Translations under genes and position numbers: made by a program | The notes under the pieces: model-generated | What the model was told of the DNA's origin: nothing | The model's database searches: none | Seen by the model: the letters and a program-made list of their open reading frames with translations, nothing else | Shown: one piece after another, positions 1 to 8,206 of the stretch | Layout: the number at the start of each line of letters is the position of its first letter | How positions within the stretch are numbered: position 1 is the stretch's first letter | NCBI RefSeq assembly: GCF_014138285.1 | Contig: NZ_JACGXN010000001.1 | Span: 62,001-126,000 of the forward strand | Source of the DNA: Phyllobacterium myrsinacearum | GTDB lineage: Bacteria; Pseudomonadota; Alphaproteobacteria; Rhizobiales; Rhizobiaceae | Direction of reading: 5' to 3' | DNA length: 64,000 bases

Positions 1-47
1 AATGCCGTTCGCAGTATATTCCCCGATGCGGCCAACCGGGAATCCCA

Positions 48-1085
48 ATGCCAATCCAGTATCCCATATCCAACCCGGCAGATTGGCTCCGTCTTGAGAA
101 ACCGTCATTCCTAAGGCGGGCCAAGTCGCATCTTTATCACTACACTTATCCAGGTGCATCCAAGGCGTTGCCAAACGCCATCATCACCAAAGTTTCGGGG
201 CCACCGGTTCATCCCGCCAAGGACGACATTTTGGCCATTTGCATCGTGAAAAACGCAATTGGCTATATCCATTCCTTCCTGCGGTACTACCGGAAGCTCG
301 GCGTCACACGTTTCGCTTTTTTGGATGACCAATCCAACGATGGAACATCCGATATATTGCGCAACGCCCCGGATGTGGACCTTTTCACGTCCCCCATCAG
401 TTACGCGGAAGCAGCGCGCGGAAAAGCATGGCGTGACGCGCTTTTCAAGGTTTATGGGCCAAACCGGTGGTATCTGTCACTTGACGCTGACGAGTTTCTC
501 GTTTTTCCCGGCAGCGAGGAAATCCAGCTGCCGGAATTCATCCGCCAACTGGAGAAAGCCGGCATAGAGCGGTGTCATGCTCCCATGCTTGACCTATACC
601 CAGCCGGCCCGCTGAACGGCGACCCGTTTATCGATGATGGCAGCAGATGGCCGTTCGACGTATCCTCACACTTCGATGGCGACAGCTATACGATCAAGCT
701 CGAGCGCTATGGCACGTCCGTACGCGGCGGCCCGCGAAAGCGGTTCTTTGGCCGTGATATGCGGCTTTCGAAGTTCCCGCTGATCTGGGTAGACGGTGCC
801 ACCAGCTATCAACGGGGCAGCATTCATGGCCCGGGGCCATGCAGCCGGAATTTCGTGCCGATCACAGCGGTTCTGCTGCATTACCGGTTTTCAAACCAGT
901 CGATCAACGAGTTCAGGAATATCGTTGCCCACGGCGGTCATGCGGACGGCGGCGCTCACTACGGCGCAATGCTCGACCATCCGGATTTCGGGGAAGATTT
1001 TTCACTCACCTATGACGGTTCGGTGAAGTTTTCCGGCTCGGCAGATCTTGTCAAACGCGGCTTTATGATGAAATTGCCGGTCTGA
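48..1085 (+). CDS. Glycosyltransferase family 2-like protein (possibly 5'-extended)
   Basis: The 345-residue product has the core of a small GT-A glycosyltransferase. From about residue 60 a beta strand leads into AICIVKN, followed by FLDDQSNDGT (sugar-nucleotide binding) and SLDADEFLVFP near residue 145, where the DAD/E cluster would hold the metal and nucleotide-sugar. This layout fits the GT2/GT92-like proteins that decorate surface glycans. I see no membrane segment. The first ATG is at 48 with a weak GGGAA upstream, but the frame stays open back to the window edge, so the true start could lie outside. Acceptor and donor sugar cannot be told from sequence. The family call is firm and the function is not. 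Confidence 0.8.
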   Translation: MPIQYPISNPADWLRLEKPSFLRRAKSHLYHYTYPGASKALPNAIITKVSGPPVHPAKDDILAICIVKNAIGYIHSFLRYYRKLGVTRFAFLDDQSNDGTSDILRNAPDVDLFTSPISYAEAARGKAWRDALFKVYGPNRWYLSLDADEFLVFPGSEEIQLPEFIRQLEKAGIERCHAPMLDLYPAGPLNGDPFIDDGSRWPFDVSSHFDGDSYTIKLERYGTSVRGGPRKRFFGRDMRLSKFPLIWVDGATSYQRGSIHGPGPCSRNFVPITAVLLHYRFSNQSINEFRNIVAHGGHADGGAHYGAMLDHPDFGEDFSLTYDGSVKFSGSADLVKRGFMMKLPV

Positions 1086-1371
1086 TTGCGGGCACCGTAC
1101 CTTGAGGCAGGCCAAGGTTTCCCCGGCAAAAATTGTGATCACCGCCTCAGTTTCGCATCAGGTTCACATAATCCTCTGCTCAGCTTCCAATGATATCAAC
1201 CAGCCGTTGTCGCCTTCGGACAACGCGAGGCCCGGCCTATCATCACCCCCCCGATGCCCCCGCCGGGCCTCACCTCCCGCCGGTGATTGGCCGACAATAC
1301 CCGTCTCAATTGTCGTGCCGAAACGAGGGAGCCTTGTAATTCCCGAGTATGGGATTGGAACCAAGCGCTGA

Positions 1372-1719
1372 ATGCGTTATCTGGAATCGATGAAACCCGC
1401 TCAAATCATCGCATGGCTTCTGTTCGCCGCCATACTCTTCATAACCGTCGACCCCATCAATCTGCGGCCGGAAAGCGGTTTGCCGGTGAACATCGAGCGC
1501 TTTCTTGCCTTTGCGGTGCTGGGCTTCGTCTTTGCGGCAGCTTACCCGAAGCGCTGGATGTTGATCCTGTTTTTGGTGGTTGGTGCAGCCTTCGGATTTG
1601 AACTCGCGCAAATGCTGGCCCCGACGCGGCACGCGAGATTGCTTGATGCGGTGGTGAAAGCAGCGGGCGGTATCTCGGGGGTCCTGGCAAGCAGCATCTT
1701 TCTCCGCCTTTTCCGCTAG
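1372..1719 (+). CDS. VanZ-like small membrane protein
   Basis: The 115-residue product is almost wholly hydrophobic, with three to four predicted membrane spans (about residues 10-27, 40-58, 60-80 and 92-110). The pattern (TVDPINLRPESG early, then FxLxQ-like FELAQMLAPTRHARLLDAVVKAAGG) is that of the VanZ-like family, whose members are inner-membrane proteins of mostly unknown role. A second in-frame ATG at 1390 gives a more typical N-terminus (MKPAQII) and is preceded by GGAA, so either start is possible. It stands alone and ends 24 bases before the convergent hydrolase gene. Confidence 0.7.
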   Translation: MRYLESMKPAQIIAWLLFAAILFITVDPINLRPESGLPVNIERFLAFAVLGFVFAAAYPKRWMLILFLVVGAAFGFELAQMLAPTRHARLLDAVVKAAGGISGVLASSIFLRLFR

Positions 1720-1743
1720 GAAGCGCATGAAGCAGCGTTATCC

Positions 1744-2322
1744 CTAAGCAGCACTGGCGGTTTGAAAACAAACATCCGCCGCTGTACCCACCACAATGAT
1801 TTCGTCTCCCAGTGACCATTCGGCAGCGCGCGCGGCCATTCTGGCCGGAACCGGCTCGGAACCTCCCGGTCCTGCCGGCACATCATAGGTCGCGTGAGCG
1901 TCATGCGGCAGGATGACGGAAAAACCCTTCTGCATTGCTGTGCGTGCCGTTGCCGCCAGGCACATTTCCGACTGCATGCCACAGATCGCCAGCGAGCGGA
2001 GACCGTACCCTGTCAGCAGAGCCTCCAGTTCGGTTCCGTCAAAACCATCATCACGTGACTTTCGCACAACGTGCTCGCCCGGCTTCAGGGCGAAGAACAA
2101 CTGCCAGCCATCAGTGTTGGGCTCGTCAGCCGTACCCGCAGGCCCGTCATTCTGAAGAAAGATAACGGGAACCTTCGCTGCGCGCGCATTGGCAAGGAGT
2201 ATTTCGACAGCCCGCTGAAGCTGAACATGATCCGGAACCGCCTCACTCCCCGTGATGAAGGCATTCTGCACATCCACGATTACAAGAACATGCGCCGTCT
2301 TATCCTCTCCGGTGAACGTCAA
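1744..2322 (-). CDS. Isochorismatase-like cysteine hydrolase
   Basis: The 192-residue product belongs to the isochorismatase/nicotinamidase-like hydrolases. The catalytic triad is visible: Asp17 in VDVQNAF, Lys88 in VVRKSRDDGF, and Cys121 in ICGMQSEMC. The nonproline cis-peptide region GMQSE precedes the nucleophile, as in the family. These enzymes hydrolyse C-N or ether bonds in small amides (nicotinamide, N-carbamoyl compounds, isochorismate), and the substrate here is not predictable. The longest frame begins with TTG at 2322, preceded by a GGGG stretch, and no in-frame ATG lies before the Asp17 motif, so a TTG start is likely. Confidence 0.85.
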   Translation of the reverse strand: MTFTGEDKTAHVLVIVDVQNAFITGSEAVPDHVQLQRAVEILLANARAAKVPVIFLQNDGPAGTADEPNTDGWQLFFALKPGEHVVRKSRDDGFDGTELEALLTGYGLRSLAICGMQSEMCLAATARTAMQKGFSVILPHDAHATYDVPAGPGGSEPVPARMAARAAEWSLGDEIIVVGTAADVCFQTASAA

Positions 2323-3546
2323 GTTTCAATCCCCGTTTCCGTCTCTTTGCCTCGATTATGGGTCGAGGGCGGTGGTTATTCACCGGTATGTGCGCCTTTT
2401 CTCAAGCGAACATATATTAGAGGTATTCCAAACTATTTAGAATTATCGCATATCTTAGGTCTCTCAAGAAAAGTCATAAGACACGAGGGGTGGAACATGC
2501 GCATAAGAATTAAGTTTCTGGCACACCAGAGCTGCAAAGAAAACATCATCGGGCATACGGAGCAACAAACCGGTGGCGCGCGATTAAATATTCAAGAGTG
2601 CGGCGCCGATCTGCTGGCAATCATGCGACGCACACGAAGGAAGGAACGCATTAAGCTTCTGACCTGTCATCGATAATCCGGGCTTCCAGTCTGCAACTGT
2701 GATTTGACTGTTACAGGTCAAGGGCTCACATTTGTCGTGTTGCACGAGAGTGCAGCAAGAGGCTCGGTAACTGACACTGATGAAGGCAGGCTACCGGGCC
2801 TCGTCAATCGAATGGCCTGATTGTTTGTCCTGCTATTCTACCCTGTTGACTGTTAATGCACCGTGCCGGTATGTGCGCCGAATCTATCAGGGCCTGATCA
2901 CCCGCCGGAACCGCTTACCATTATTCAGCATATCAATTGTCTCCGGAATCTGCCACAAGCACCCTGCCCGCAAGGGCACGGCGCGACTGCTATCAACTTA
3001 AGGATAGGGTCGGGCGGGCTGATTGACGTCTCACCCGCTGCCACGAACGGACGTGGCCGTCTTTATTTCACTCCGCTATCAATAGGGTACGATATCAGGA
3101 GCCTGGGTGTCACGCGGCGCCTACCCCAGACATCTGATGACTGGTCATTCCGCAGTGTATTTTTCACGCGAACAAGTCACATTTCGCAAAGAACGCCCTA
3201 TGCATTGCCGGAAAATTCGTTCTACATTCGTAACGGTCATTTCCAGGCCAGAATGCGGGCGCCAGCGAATCCCCCAGACCATGAGGACAAGAGCGTTACA
3301 TTCGAAAAATCTTACTATATTTGAAAAACTTATCACATTTTTGTTACAATAACGTGATATGCTTCTAAGTTGTAGTATTTCTCATAATTATACTTTGTAT
3401 TTATCAATTGTAAACTTTTAGTTGCAAATCAGCAACAATACAAATTCGTTCGTTGCCGACATTACAGATTTGTAATTTGACATTTGACTCTACGACCAAA
3501 GTCGCAGAATACGAAATTGTCACTACCAATCTGATGGAGAGCAACA
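2323..3546. other. AT-rich intergenic region upstream of the porin
   Basis: About 1.2 kb without a convincing gene. The right half (roughly 3300-3546) is much more AT-rich than the surroundings. It holds short inverted repeats: TATCAC/GTGATA (3331-3336 and 3354-3359), GTTGC/GCAAC (3421-3425 and 3432-3436) and ATTACA/TGTAAT (3461-3466 and 3471-3476). A 59-codon reading frame at 2497-2676 with GAGGGG before its ATG could be a small protein, but its composition is not protein-like and I give it low weight. The long leader is probably regulatory DNA for the porin and may hold a small RNA. Confidence 0.5.
3477..3512 (+). promoter_or_regulatory. Candidate porin promoter
   Basis: Two overlapping -35-like hexamers, TTGACA (3477-3482) and TTGACT (3484-3489), lie 58-70 bases before the porin start. 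The second is 17 bases from GAATAC (3507-3512), a poor -10 match. A perfect 6-bp inverted repeat (ATTACA/TGTAAT, 3461-3476) sits directly upstream and could be an operator. This is inferred from sequence only. Confidence 0.35.
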
Positions 3547-4632
3547 ATGAACATCAAGAGCCTTCTACTCGGCTCCGCTGCAGCCCTGGTTGCAGTAACT
3601 GGCGCACGCGCTGCTGACGCAGTTGTCGTCGCTGAACCAGAAGCTGTCGAATACGTTCGCGTTTGCGACGCTTACGGCAAGGGCTTCTTCTACATCCCAG
3701 GCACCGAAACCTGCCTGAAGATCAGCGGTTACTTGCGTTACGACGCCAAGGGCGGCGACAACGTCTACACCGGCGGCGAATACGGCACCTGGTGGAAGCG
3801 TACACGTGCGACTGTCCGTTTTGATGCCCGTTCGGAAACCGAACTCGGCACACTGCGTTCGTACATTGAAACACGCTTCCAGTACACAAACGGCGACCAG
3901 AGCGGCGGCCTGATTCCTCAGGCTTATATCGACCTCGGCGGCTTCCGCATCGGTGTTTCGGATGAAATCTTCGGTTCGTGGACCGGTTATGCTGGCAAGG
4001 TCATCAACGATGACGTGATCAACTATCAGTCAGGCTCATCGAACCAGGTTAGCTACACATTCACTGGCGGCAACGGTTTCTCGGCAATCATCGCTGCTGA
4101 ACAGGGCCAGGTACAGACTGCTAACTACTTCAGCTACGACTATCGTATTGACGACTACATGCCACACGTTCTTGCTGGTGCAAAGTTCGAGCAGGCTTGG
4201 GGCGGCATCTCCGGTGTTGTCGGTTACGATTCCAAGGCAGAAGAATTCGCTGGCAAGCTGCGTTTGGACGTGAAGTTCACAGACACGGTTTCAGCATTCG
4301 TCATGGGTGGCTACCAGTCCAACTGGGATGATCTGCAGGACAGCGGCGAACGCAACTGGTTCGGCACCTGGGATGGTGACTGGGCAGCTTGGGGTGGTCT
4401 CTCCGCCAAGGTTTCGGACAAGGCAACTGTCAATGCACAGGTTGCTTACGAAGCCGAAGGCACATGGGCAGCAACTGCAAACGTAGCTTACGAACTGGTT
4501 CCTGGCTTCGTTATCACTCCGGAAGTCAGCTACACCAAGTTTGACGGCGACCGCAAGACCTTCGCTGAAAGCCGCAAGGGCGGTGGCGACGATGCATTCG
4601 GTGGCATGATCCGCTTCCAGCGCAACTTCTAA
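3547..4632 (+). CDS. Major outer-membrane porin, Omp2b type
   Basis: The 361-residue precursor has a signal peptide ending ARA (about residue 22) and then the mature N-terminus of Brucella-family porins, including two cysteines in [18 protein letters not shown] and KISGYLRYD. The rest is alternating beta strands ending in an aromatic residue (FQRNF), as expected for a 16-stranded trimeric porin of the Porin_2 family. It should form a diffusion channel for small hydrophilic solutes. The start follows GGAGAGCAACA, a good ribosome-binding site. Codon choice (many GTT, GCT and CGC) suits high expression. Brucella carries an inverted omp2a/omp2b pair; only one copy is seen here. Hairpins follow the gene. 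Confidence 0.93.
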   Translation: MNIKSLLLGSAAALVAVTGARAADAVVVAEPEAVEYVRVCDAYGKGFFYIPGTETCLKISGYLRYDAKGGDNVYTGGEYGTWWKRTRATVRFDARSETELGTLRSYIETRFQYTNGDQSGGLIPQAYIDLGGFRIGVSDEIFGSWTGYAGKVINDDVINYQSGSSNQVSYTFTGGNGFSAIIAAEQGQVQTANYFSYDYRIDDYMPHVLAGAKFEQAWGGISGVVGYDSKAEEFAGKLRLDVKFTDTVSAFVMGGYQSNWDDLQDSGERNWFGTWDGDWAAWGGLSAKVSDKATVNAQVAYEAEGTWAATANVAYELVPGFVITPEVSYTKFDGDRKTFAESRKGGGDDAFGGMIRFQRNF

Positions 4633-4653
4633 TCCCACGGGATTTGAAGACGT

Positions 4654-4676
4654 ATCCGGGGGCTCGTTCCCCGGAT
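4654..4676 (+). terminator. Hairpin just after the porin
   Basis: A perfect 8-bp stem (ATCCGGGG/CCCCGGAT) with a 7-base loop lies 21 bases after the porin stop. There is no T run, so it is more likely an mRNA 3'-end stabiliser or part of a two-stage terminator with the hairpin at 4779. Confidence 0.55.
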
Positions 4677-4778
4677 CATCAGGCCTTGGCCCAACAAACA
4701 TTCGAATTGTGTTTGGCAATGGAGAAGGACTGTATTGCCAAACTGCGATGATGAGATCTCCAGTCACGTCATTTTTTG

Positions 4779-4809
4779 AAACGGTGGGCTTCGCGGCTCA
4801 CCGTTTTTT
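4779..4809 (+). terminator. Rho-independent terminator of the porin transcript
   Basis: The stem AAACGGTG/CACCGTTT (4779-4786 and 4799-4806) is followed directly by further T residues to 4809. It is the nearest canonical terminator downstream of the porin, about 150 bases past its stop. Confidence 0.8.
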
Positions 4810-4910
4810 ACATTCTGGTGATCCTTGCAATTCAGCTGATCGACATGTTGTGATTTGGAAGCGGGAAGATTTCGCGATATAGTTCGGGCAGAATGCAGGA
4901 GGTTACGGAT

Positions 4911-4985
4911 ATGCGTGATCTTGATTTCTTGCTTGCAGTTATTGTGGTTCTCTTGCTGGCTTACCAGGCGAAACCCTCGCACTGA
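4911..4985 (+). CDS. Candidate 24-residue membrane peptide
   Basis: An ATG at 4911 is preceded by a perfect AGGAGGT (4897-4903) at ideal spacing. The short frame encodes MRDLD, then a run of about 14 hydrophobic residues (FLLAVIVVLLLAY), then QAKPSH and TGA. This is the look of a single-span small membrane protein. It stands alone between the porin terminator and the next small gene. I do not recognise it. The evidence is the strong ribosome-binding site and the transmembrane pattern only. Confidence 0.45.
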   Translation: MRDLDFLLAVIVVLLLAYQAKPSH

Positions 4986-5133
4986 ACGTGAAACCGCAGG
5001 ATTTGACTGACACATGTATCGAGTGATCCAGGCAAGGATCGACTGACTTGATCGAGGAATGTCCGTATACCGCGTACAGCATTCGGCTTTCCGGCATGGG
5101 CCGGAAGCGGAACGTCGTCAGGGAGTGACAATA

Positions 5134-5310
5134 ATGGGAGATGCAATTCTTCATACACCTCACCATGCCAAACCGGCCTCGCCCAACACGCTGCAGAAAG
5201 TGCGCGGGCAAATTCCTAAAGTCGCCTGCGATCCGACTAAACTCTCTTCAATCCTGCGGCTTGCCAAGGGCGGATTCAGCCACCGGCGATTCAAGCAAGA
5301 GACCAAGTAG
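5134..5310 (+). CDS. Small basic hypothetical protein
   Basis: A 58-residue frame starts at an ATG with GGGAG 9 bases upstream. The product (MGDAILHTPHH... ending RRFKQETK) is basic and soluble, with no signal or membrane segment and no domain I recognise. The same frame extends upstream to 5059, but the start at 5134 has the better ribosome-binding site. It ends shortly before the fasciclin gene's terminator on the other strand. It may be a lineage-specific small protein or not a gene. Confidence 0.4.
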   Translation: MGDAILHTPHHAKPASPNTLQKVRGQIPKVACDPTKLSSILRLAKGGFSHRRFKQETK

Positions 5311-5333
5311 GTTTTAATCGAACCAAATAAAGA

Positions 5334-5362
5334 CCCGCTGCAGGAAGAGAACCTGTAGCGGG
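5334..5362 (-). terminator. Terminator of the fasciclin gene
   Basis: An 11-bp stem (CCCGCTGCAGG/CCTGTAGCGGG, one G-T pair) with a 7-base loop lies 40 bases past the fasciclin stop. Read on the minus strand it is followed by TCTTTATTT, a moderate U tract. Confidence 0.65.
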
Positions 5363-5402
5363 CATAATAAGAATATGTGATCTTGCAGCGTTTGCCGCCG
5401 TC

Positions 5403-5960
5403 TTATTTTGGCAGCAGAACCTTGTCGATTACATGAATGACGCCATTTGACTGTTTCACGTCACCGATCGTGACATGGGCTACATTGCCCTTCTCATCCT
5501 TGATGGAAATCTTGCCGCCCTTCTCGCTGACTGTCAGCACACAGCCACCAACGGTTTTGACCTTGTGCGAGCCGCCGTCGTCCTTGATCATCTTCTTGAT
5601 TGTCGCAGACATGGCGTCAGCGGCCACCACGTGGCAGGTGAGAACCTTGGTCAGAGTTGCCTTGTTCTCGGGCTTCAACAGCGTCTCGACCGTGCCCTTG
5701 GGCAATGCGGCGAATGCTTCGTTGGTTGGTGCGAAAACCGTGAACGGTCCCTTGCCCTGAAGTGTTTCGACAAGACCGGCGGCCTTGACCGCTGCAACGA
5801 GCGTTGTGTGATCCTTGGAGTTGACCGCATTCTCGATGATGTTCTTGTTGGCATACATAGGCGCTCCGCCAACCATCGGGTTGTCCTTGGCCAATGCCGC
5901 TCCACTCAGTGCTGTAACCGCCAAAAAGCCGGCGAAAATGCCTACAGTCAATTTACCCAT
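5403..5960 (-). CDS. Secreted fasciclin-domain protein
   Basis: The product is 185 residues from the ATG at 5960, which has GGAG upstream. It has a signal peptide ending in ALA (about residue 24) and one complete fasciclin (FAS1) domain. Diagnostic pieces are TVFAPTNEAFAALP near the middle and GVIHVIDKVLLP at the end. FAS1 proteins are extracellular or periplasmic adhesion-type modules. In rhizobia, homologues called Nex18 or FAS1 proteins are linked to surface interactions, but the exact role is not settled. Its neighbours give no further hint. Confidence 0.88.
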   Translation of the reverse strand: MGKLTVGIFAGFLAVTALSGAALAKDNPMVGGAPMYANKNIIENAVNSKDHTTLVAAVKAAGLVETLQGKGPFTVFAPTNEAFAALPKGTVETLLKPENKATLTKVLTCHVVAADAMSATIKKMIKDDGGSHKVKTVGGCVLTVSEKGGKISIKDEKGNVAHVTIGDVKQSNGVIHVIDKVLLPK

Positions 5961-6139
5961 TTTATTGCTCCACGTTTGCCTCCCCCTTAGTGGGGAATGC
6001 AAACAAGAACGAAGCCTTCAGCCGAAAAGTTTCCAGCGGGCGAATATATTATTGGCCTGTCCGGCTGCCCTCTCAAACAGTGAGGGAACATAAGCGGCGC
6101 GGGTCCGTTATAGACCTGTCATGCACAGGAGCATAAAGA

Positions 6140-6391
6140 ATGGCAATATTCTCAAAAAATACCGATGATATCCAGGACGATGTCGAAGCCCAGATCGCAG
6201 CCCTGCGTAAGGAAGTGTCGCGGCTTACGGCAAGTTTCTCAGATATCGGCGGCGAAAAGCTTGATAATGTGAAAAAGGCTGCAACCAAGCAGGTCAATTA
6301 TGCTGCCGACGCAGCCAAGGAAAATCCGCTGGCTACCCTCGCCATCGTGGCGGGCGCTGCGTTGCTGATCGGGTTGATTTCCAGACGCTAA
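6140..6391 (+). CDS. DUF883 (ElaB/YqjD-like) membrane-anchored protein
   Basis: The 83-residue product has an amphipathic, probably coiled-coil helix (about residues 10-60, including IQDDVEAQIAALRKEVSRL), then ENPLATLAIVAGAALLIGLISRR, one C-terminal membrane span with the glycine-rich and RR end typical of the ElaB/YqjD family. In E. coli such proteins sit in the inner membrane and can bind ribosomes in stationary phase. Whether that applies here is unknown. It lies 16 bases before a second protein of the same architecture. Confidence 0.75.
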   Translation: MAIFSKNTDDIQDDVEAQIAALRKEVSRLTASFSDIGGEKLDNVKKAATKQVNYAADAAKENPLATLAIVAGAALLIGLISRR

Positions 6392-6407
6392 GTGAAGGGT
6401 GATTGAT

Positions 6408-6716
6408 ATGGACAATGCTGAAGCATTCCGTAGCGATGAAGACCGGGAGCGTTTGCAGCGGGAAATCGCGGATCTGAAGCGCGATCTCGCGGCGCTGACG
6501 AAATCCCTGGCCGACAAGGGCGTTCAGTTGCTGGATGATCTTGATGGTGATGACGAAAGCTCGGCTTTTGATGCCATCAAGAGTGGCGGACGACGTGCAG
6601 CACGTGTTGTCGGACATCAGGCCCAGAAGATCGGCGGGATTCAGACGCAGAACTCGGTATCGACGCTGATTGTGATTGCAGGCCTGGGTATCGTTATCGG
6701 TATGCTGGCCCGTTAA
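6408..6716 (+). CDS. Second DUF883-like membrane-anchored protein
   Basis: From the ATG at 6408 (AAGGG 9 bases upstream) the product is 102 residues. An in-frame GTG at 6399 overlaps the ribosome-binding site and is unlikely. It has a charged helical N-terminus (DREREIADLKRDLAAL-like pattern, probable coiled coil) and a C-terminal hydrophobic stretch VSTLIVIAGLGIVIGMLAR. The layout matches the preceding gene, so the two probably arose by duplication and are co-transcribed. Function is unknown. Confidence 0.7.
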   Translation: MDNAEAFRSDEDRERLQREIADLKRDLAALTKSLADKGVQLLDDLDGDDESSAFDAIKSGGRRAARVVGHQAQKIGGIQTQNSVSTLIVIAGLGIVIGMLAR

Positions 6717-6721
6717 ATCCT

Positions 6722-6751
6722 GTTCCAAAATTTTAAAAATATTTTTGGAAC
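6722..6751 (+). repeat. AT-rich inverted repeat after the DUF883 pair
   Basis: GTTCCAAAA (6722-6730) and TTTTGGAAC (6743-6751) form a perfect 9-bp stem directly after the stop codon. It is low in GC and followed by TTTTC. It could act as a weak first terminator before the strong one at 6827. Confidence 0.5.
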
Positions 6752-6826
6752 TTTTCACAGCCGGTTCCGTTTTAACTGAACTGGTCCCCCAACCAGCTAG
6801 GCTGAACCCCACAGCCGACCCCAAAT

Positions 6827-6861
6827 CCCAGCTTTCGCTCCCCGTGAAAGCTGGGTTTTTT
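6827..6861 (+). terminator. Strong rho-independent terminator
   Basis: A perfect 10-bp stem CCCAGCTTTC/GAAAGCTGGG with a 9-base loop is followed by six T residues. It ends the transcript of the two DUF883-like genes. Confidence 0.9.
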
Positions 6862-6886
6862 GTTTCTCCCATCTGCAGATAAAGGT

Positions 6887-7044
6887 TTCGTGGTTCGCCC
6901 TTCGACAAGCTCAGGAAACTCACCATGAGGGAGAGTGAGGATTGCAGGGATTCAAGTTCTGCAAAGCAGGTGAACAACCTCTGCAATCTCTCCGATTAAC
7001 CTTACAGCTGCAATGGCCTCATGGTGAGCTTGCCGAACCACGAA
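6887..7044. repeat. Nested palindromic intergenic repeat (RIME-like)
   Basis: Three nested perfect inverted repeats: TTCGTGGTTCG/CGAACCACGAA (6887-6897 and 7034-7044), CTCACCATGAGG/CCTCATGGTGAG (6919-6930 and 7017-7028) and ATTGCAG/CTGCAAT (6941-6947 and 6981-6987). The motifs CTTCGACAAGCTCAGG and CACCATGAGG are familiar from mobile palindromic repeats in rhizobial and related genomes. The element fills the gap between a terminator and the end of merR, so it may also act as a hairpin for merR on the minus strand. Confidence 0.75.
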
Positions 7045-7078
7045 CTCTCCACCTGCAGCGCTGCAGGGATTGTGAAGT

Positions 7079-7636
7079 TTATCGCACTTGATCCAATAAC
7101 CGTTTGCATTCAAGCAGATCGAACAGCGTTTCCTGAAGCAGCGTGCGGTTGTCTTTCGACAGGCGTTTGCCATCGGCAACCACAGGTCCGTCATCATCGC
7201 CTTTGATCAATCCGAACAGACGCCGCCCATGAGACGAAGATTTTGGCGCACCCATGACGGCAGCCTCTTCGGCAGCGTCAACGCGGTCCTGTTCGGCGGA
7301 AATCGCTTCCTCCTCACGAACGGCCGCCTGTTTCTGCTGGCTGATGGCTTCAGCCGCAGCGGTATCGCCACTGCCGAGCGCGATGATGAATTGTGCGCCG
7401 TTTTCCCGCAAAAGCCGTTGGACGCCCTTGATCGTATAACCCTGATCATAGAGCAAATGCCGGATGCCCTTGAGCAGATCGACATCAAGCGGACGGTAGT
7501 ATCGACGCCCGCCGCCACGCTTCATCGGCTTGATATGGGTAAAACGCGTTTCCCAAAAACGCAGAACATGTTGGGGAAGATCGAGATCTTCTGCAACTTC
7601 ACTGATGGTTCTAAAAGCGTCGGGACTCTTGTCCAT
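7079..7636 (-). CDS. MerR-family transcriptional regulator
   Basis: The 185-residue product opens with a MerR winged helix: [24 protein letters not shown] (helix-turn-helix, about residues 9-32) and [35 protein letters not shown]. The C-terminal part is acidic and Ala-rich with no cysteine cluster, so it is not a metal-type MerR. It sits last in the plsX-fabH-ihfA-merR block that is conserved across Hyphomicrobiales. Its target is not known to me. Confidence 0.85.
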   Translation of the reverse strand: MDKSPDAFRTISEVAEDLDLPQHVLRFWETRFTHIKPMKRGGGRRYYRPLDVDLLKGIRHLLYDQGYTIKGVQRLLRENGAQFIIALGSGDTAAAEAISQQKQAAVREEEAISAEQDRVDAAEEAAVMGAPKSSSHGRRLFGLIKGDDDGPVVADGKRLSKDNRTLLQETLFDLLECKRLLDQVR

Positions 7637-7710
7637 GTTTTCACCCTTTCAGGAGAAAATCTGATTCGACGTCCATTTCAGCGGTTTATCATGTGCTTTT
7701 CAAGTACAAC

Positions 7711-7736
7711 GCGAGATTGCCCCACAGCAATCTCGC
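7711..7736 (-). terminator. Perfect hairpin between ihfA and merR
   Basis: GCGAGATTGC/GCAATCTCGC (10-bp perfect stem, 6-base loop) lies 26 bases after the ihfA stop. On the minus strand only a weak GTTGT follows, so it could be a partial terminator or a processing signal that lowers merR expression. Confidence 0.55.
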
Positions 7737-7761
7737 TTAAAATGCCCTGAACCGGCTAATC

Positions 7762-8082
7762 CTAAGCCGATTTCTTCTTCCGCGCCTGGTGTGAGCGCAA
7801 AATGCGCTGCTTGAGTACGTTGGACGCCTTGAACGTCATCACCCGGCGAGGCAAAATCGGCACCTCCTCACCCGTTTTCGGGTTTCGGCCAATGCGTTCA
7901 TTTTTGTCTCTTACCTGAAACGTGGCGAATGACGACAGTTTAACCGTCTCGCCACGAACAATTGCATCACAGACTTCATCGAGGATTGTTTCGACGAGTG
8001 AAGCTGACTCCGTGCGCGATAGCCCTACCTTGCGATAGACTGCTTCGGCCAGATCAGCGCGCGTAATGGTCTTACCCCCCAT
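7762..8082 (-). CDS. ihfA: Integration host factor alpha subunit
   Basis: The 106-residue product is a full-length HU/IHF-family DNA-bending protein. It has [33 protein letters not shown] as the helical dimer core, then the beta arm with [23 protein letters not shown]. The Pro of RNPKTG is the residue that intercalates into DNA. The [10 protein letters not shown] segment and length fit the alpha subunit rather than HU. IhfA works as a heterodimer with IhfB, encoded elsewhere. Its place after fabH is conserved in related genomes. Confidence 0.93.
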   Translation of the reverse strand: MGGKTITRADLAEAVYRKVGLSRTESASLVETILDEVCDAIVRGETVKLSSFATFQVRDKNERIGRNPKTGEEVPILPRRVMTFKASNVLKQRILRSHQARKKKSA

Positions 8083-8206
8083 ACGATCTCTAAGCTCTCG
8101 TTTGTTGCAAAACTATCAAGGTGGAAGCGGACGTTATAGGATCAAATCCGATAGGGCAAGCAGGTAAAAACAGTTGATAAAACAAACCACTGACCCAACC
8201 GGACCA

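Noticed and set aside
2497-2676. 59-codon frame with GAGGGG before its ATG
   Set aside because: Ribosome-binding site is fair but composition is not convincing and no domain or signal is present; mentioned only as a low-weight possibility.
2863-3324. Plus-strand open frame of about 150 codons in the porin upstream region
   Set aside because: No ribosome-binding site, protein-like composition or recognisable domain; the region is AT-rich and repeat-bearing, so I treat it as non-coding.
3547-4632. Second porin copy as in Brucella omp2a/omp2b
   Set aside because: No second porin frame or remnant is found within several kilobases on either strand.
7637-7761. tRNA gene beside merR, as seen in some relatives
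   Set aside because: No cloverleaf-compatible sequence; the only structure is the 26-base hairpin at 7711-7736.
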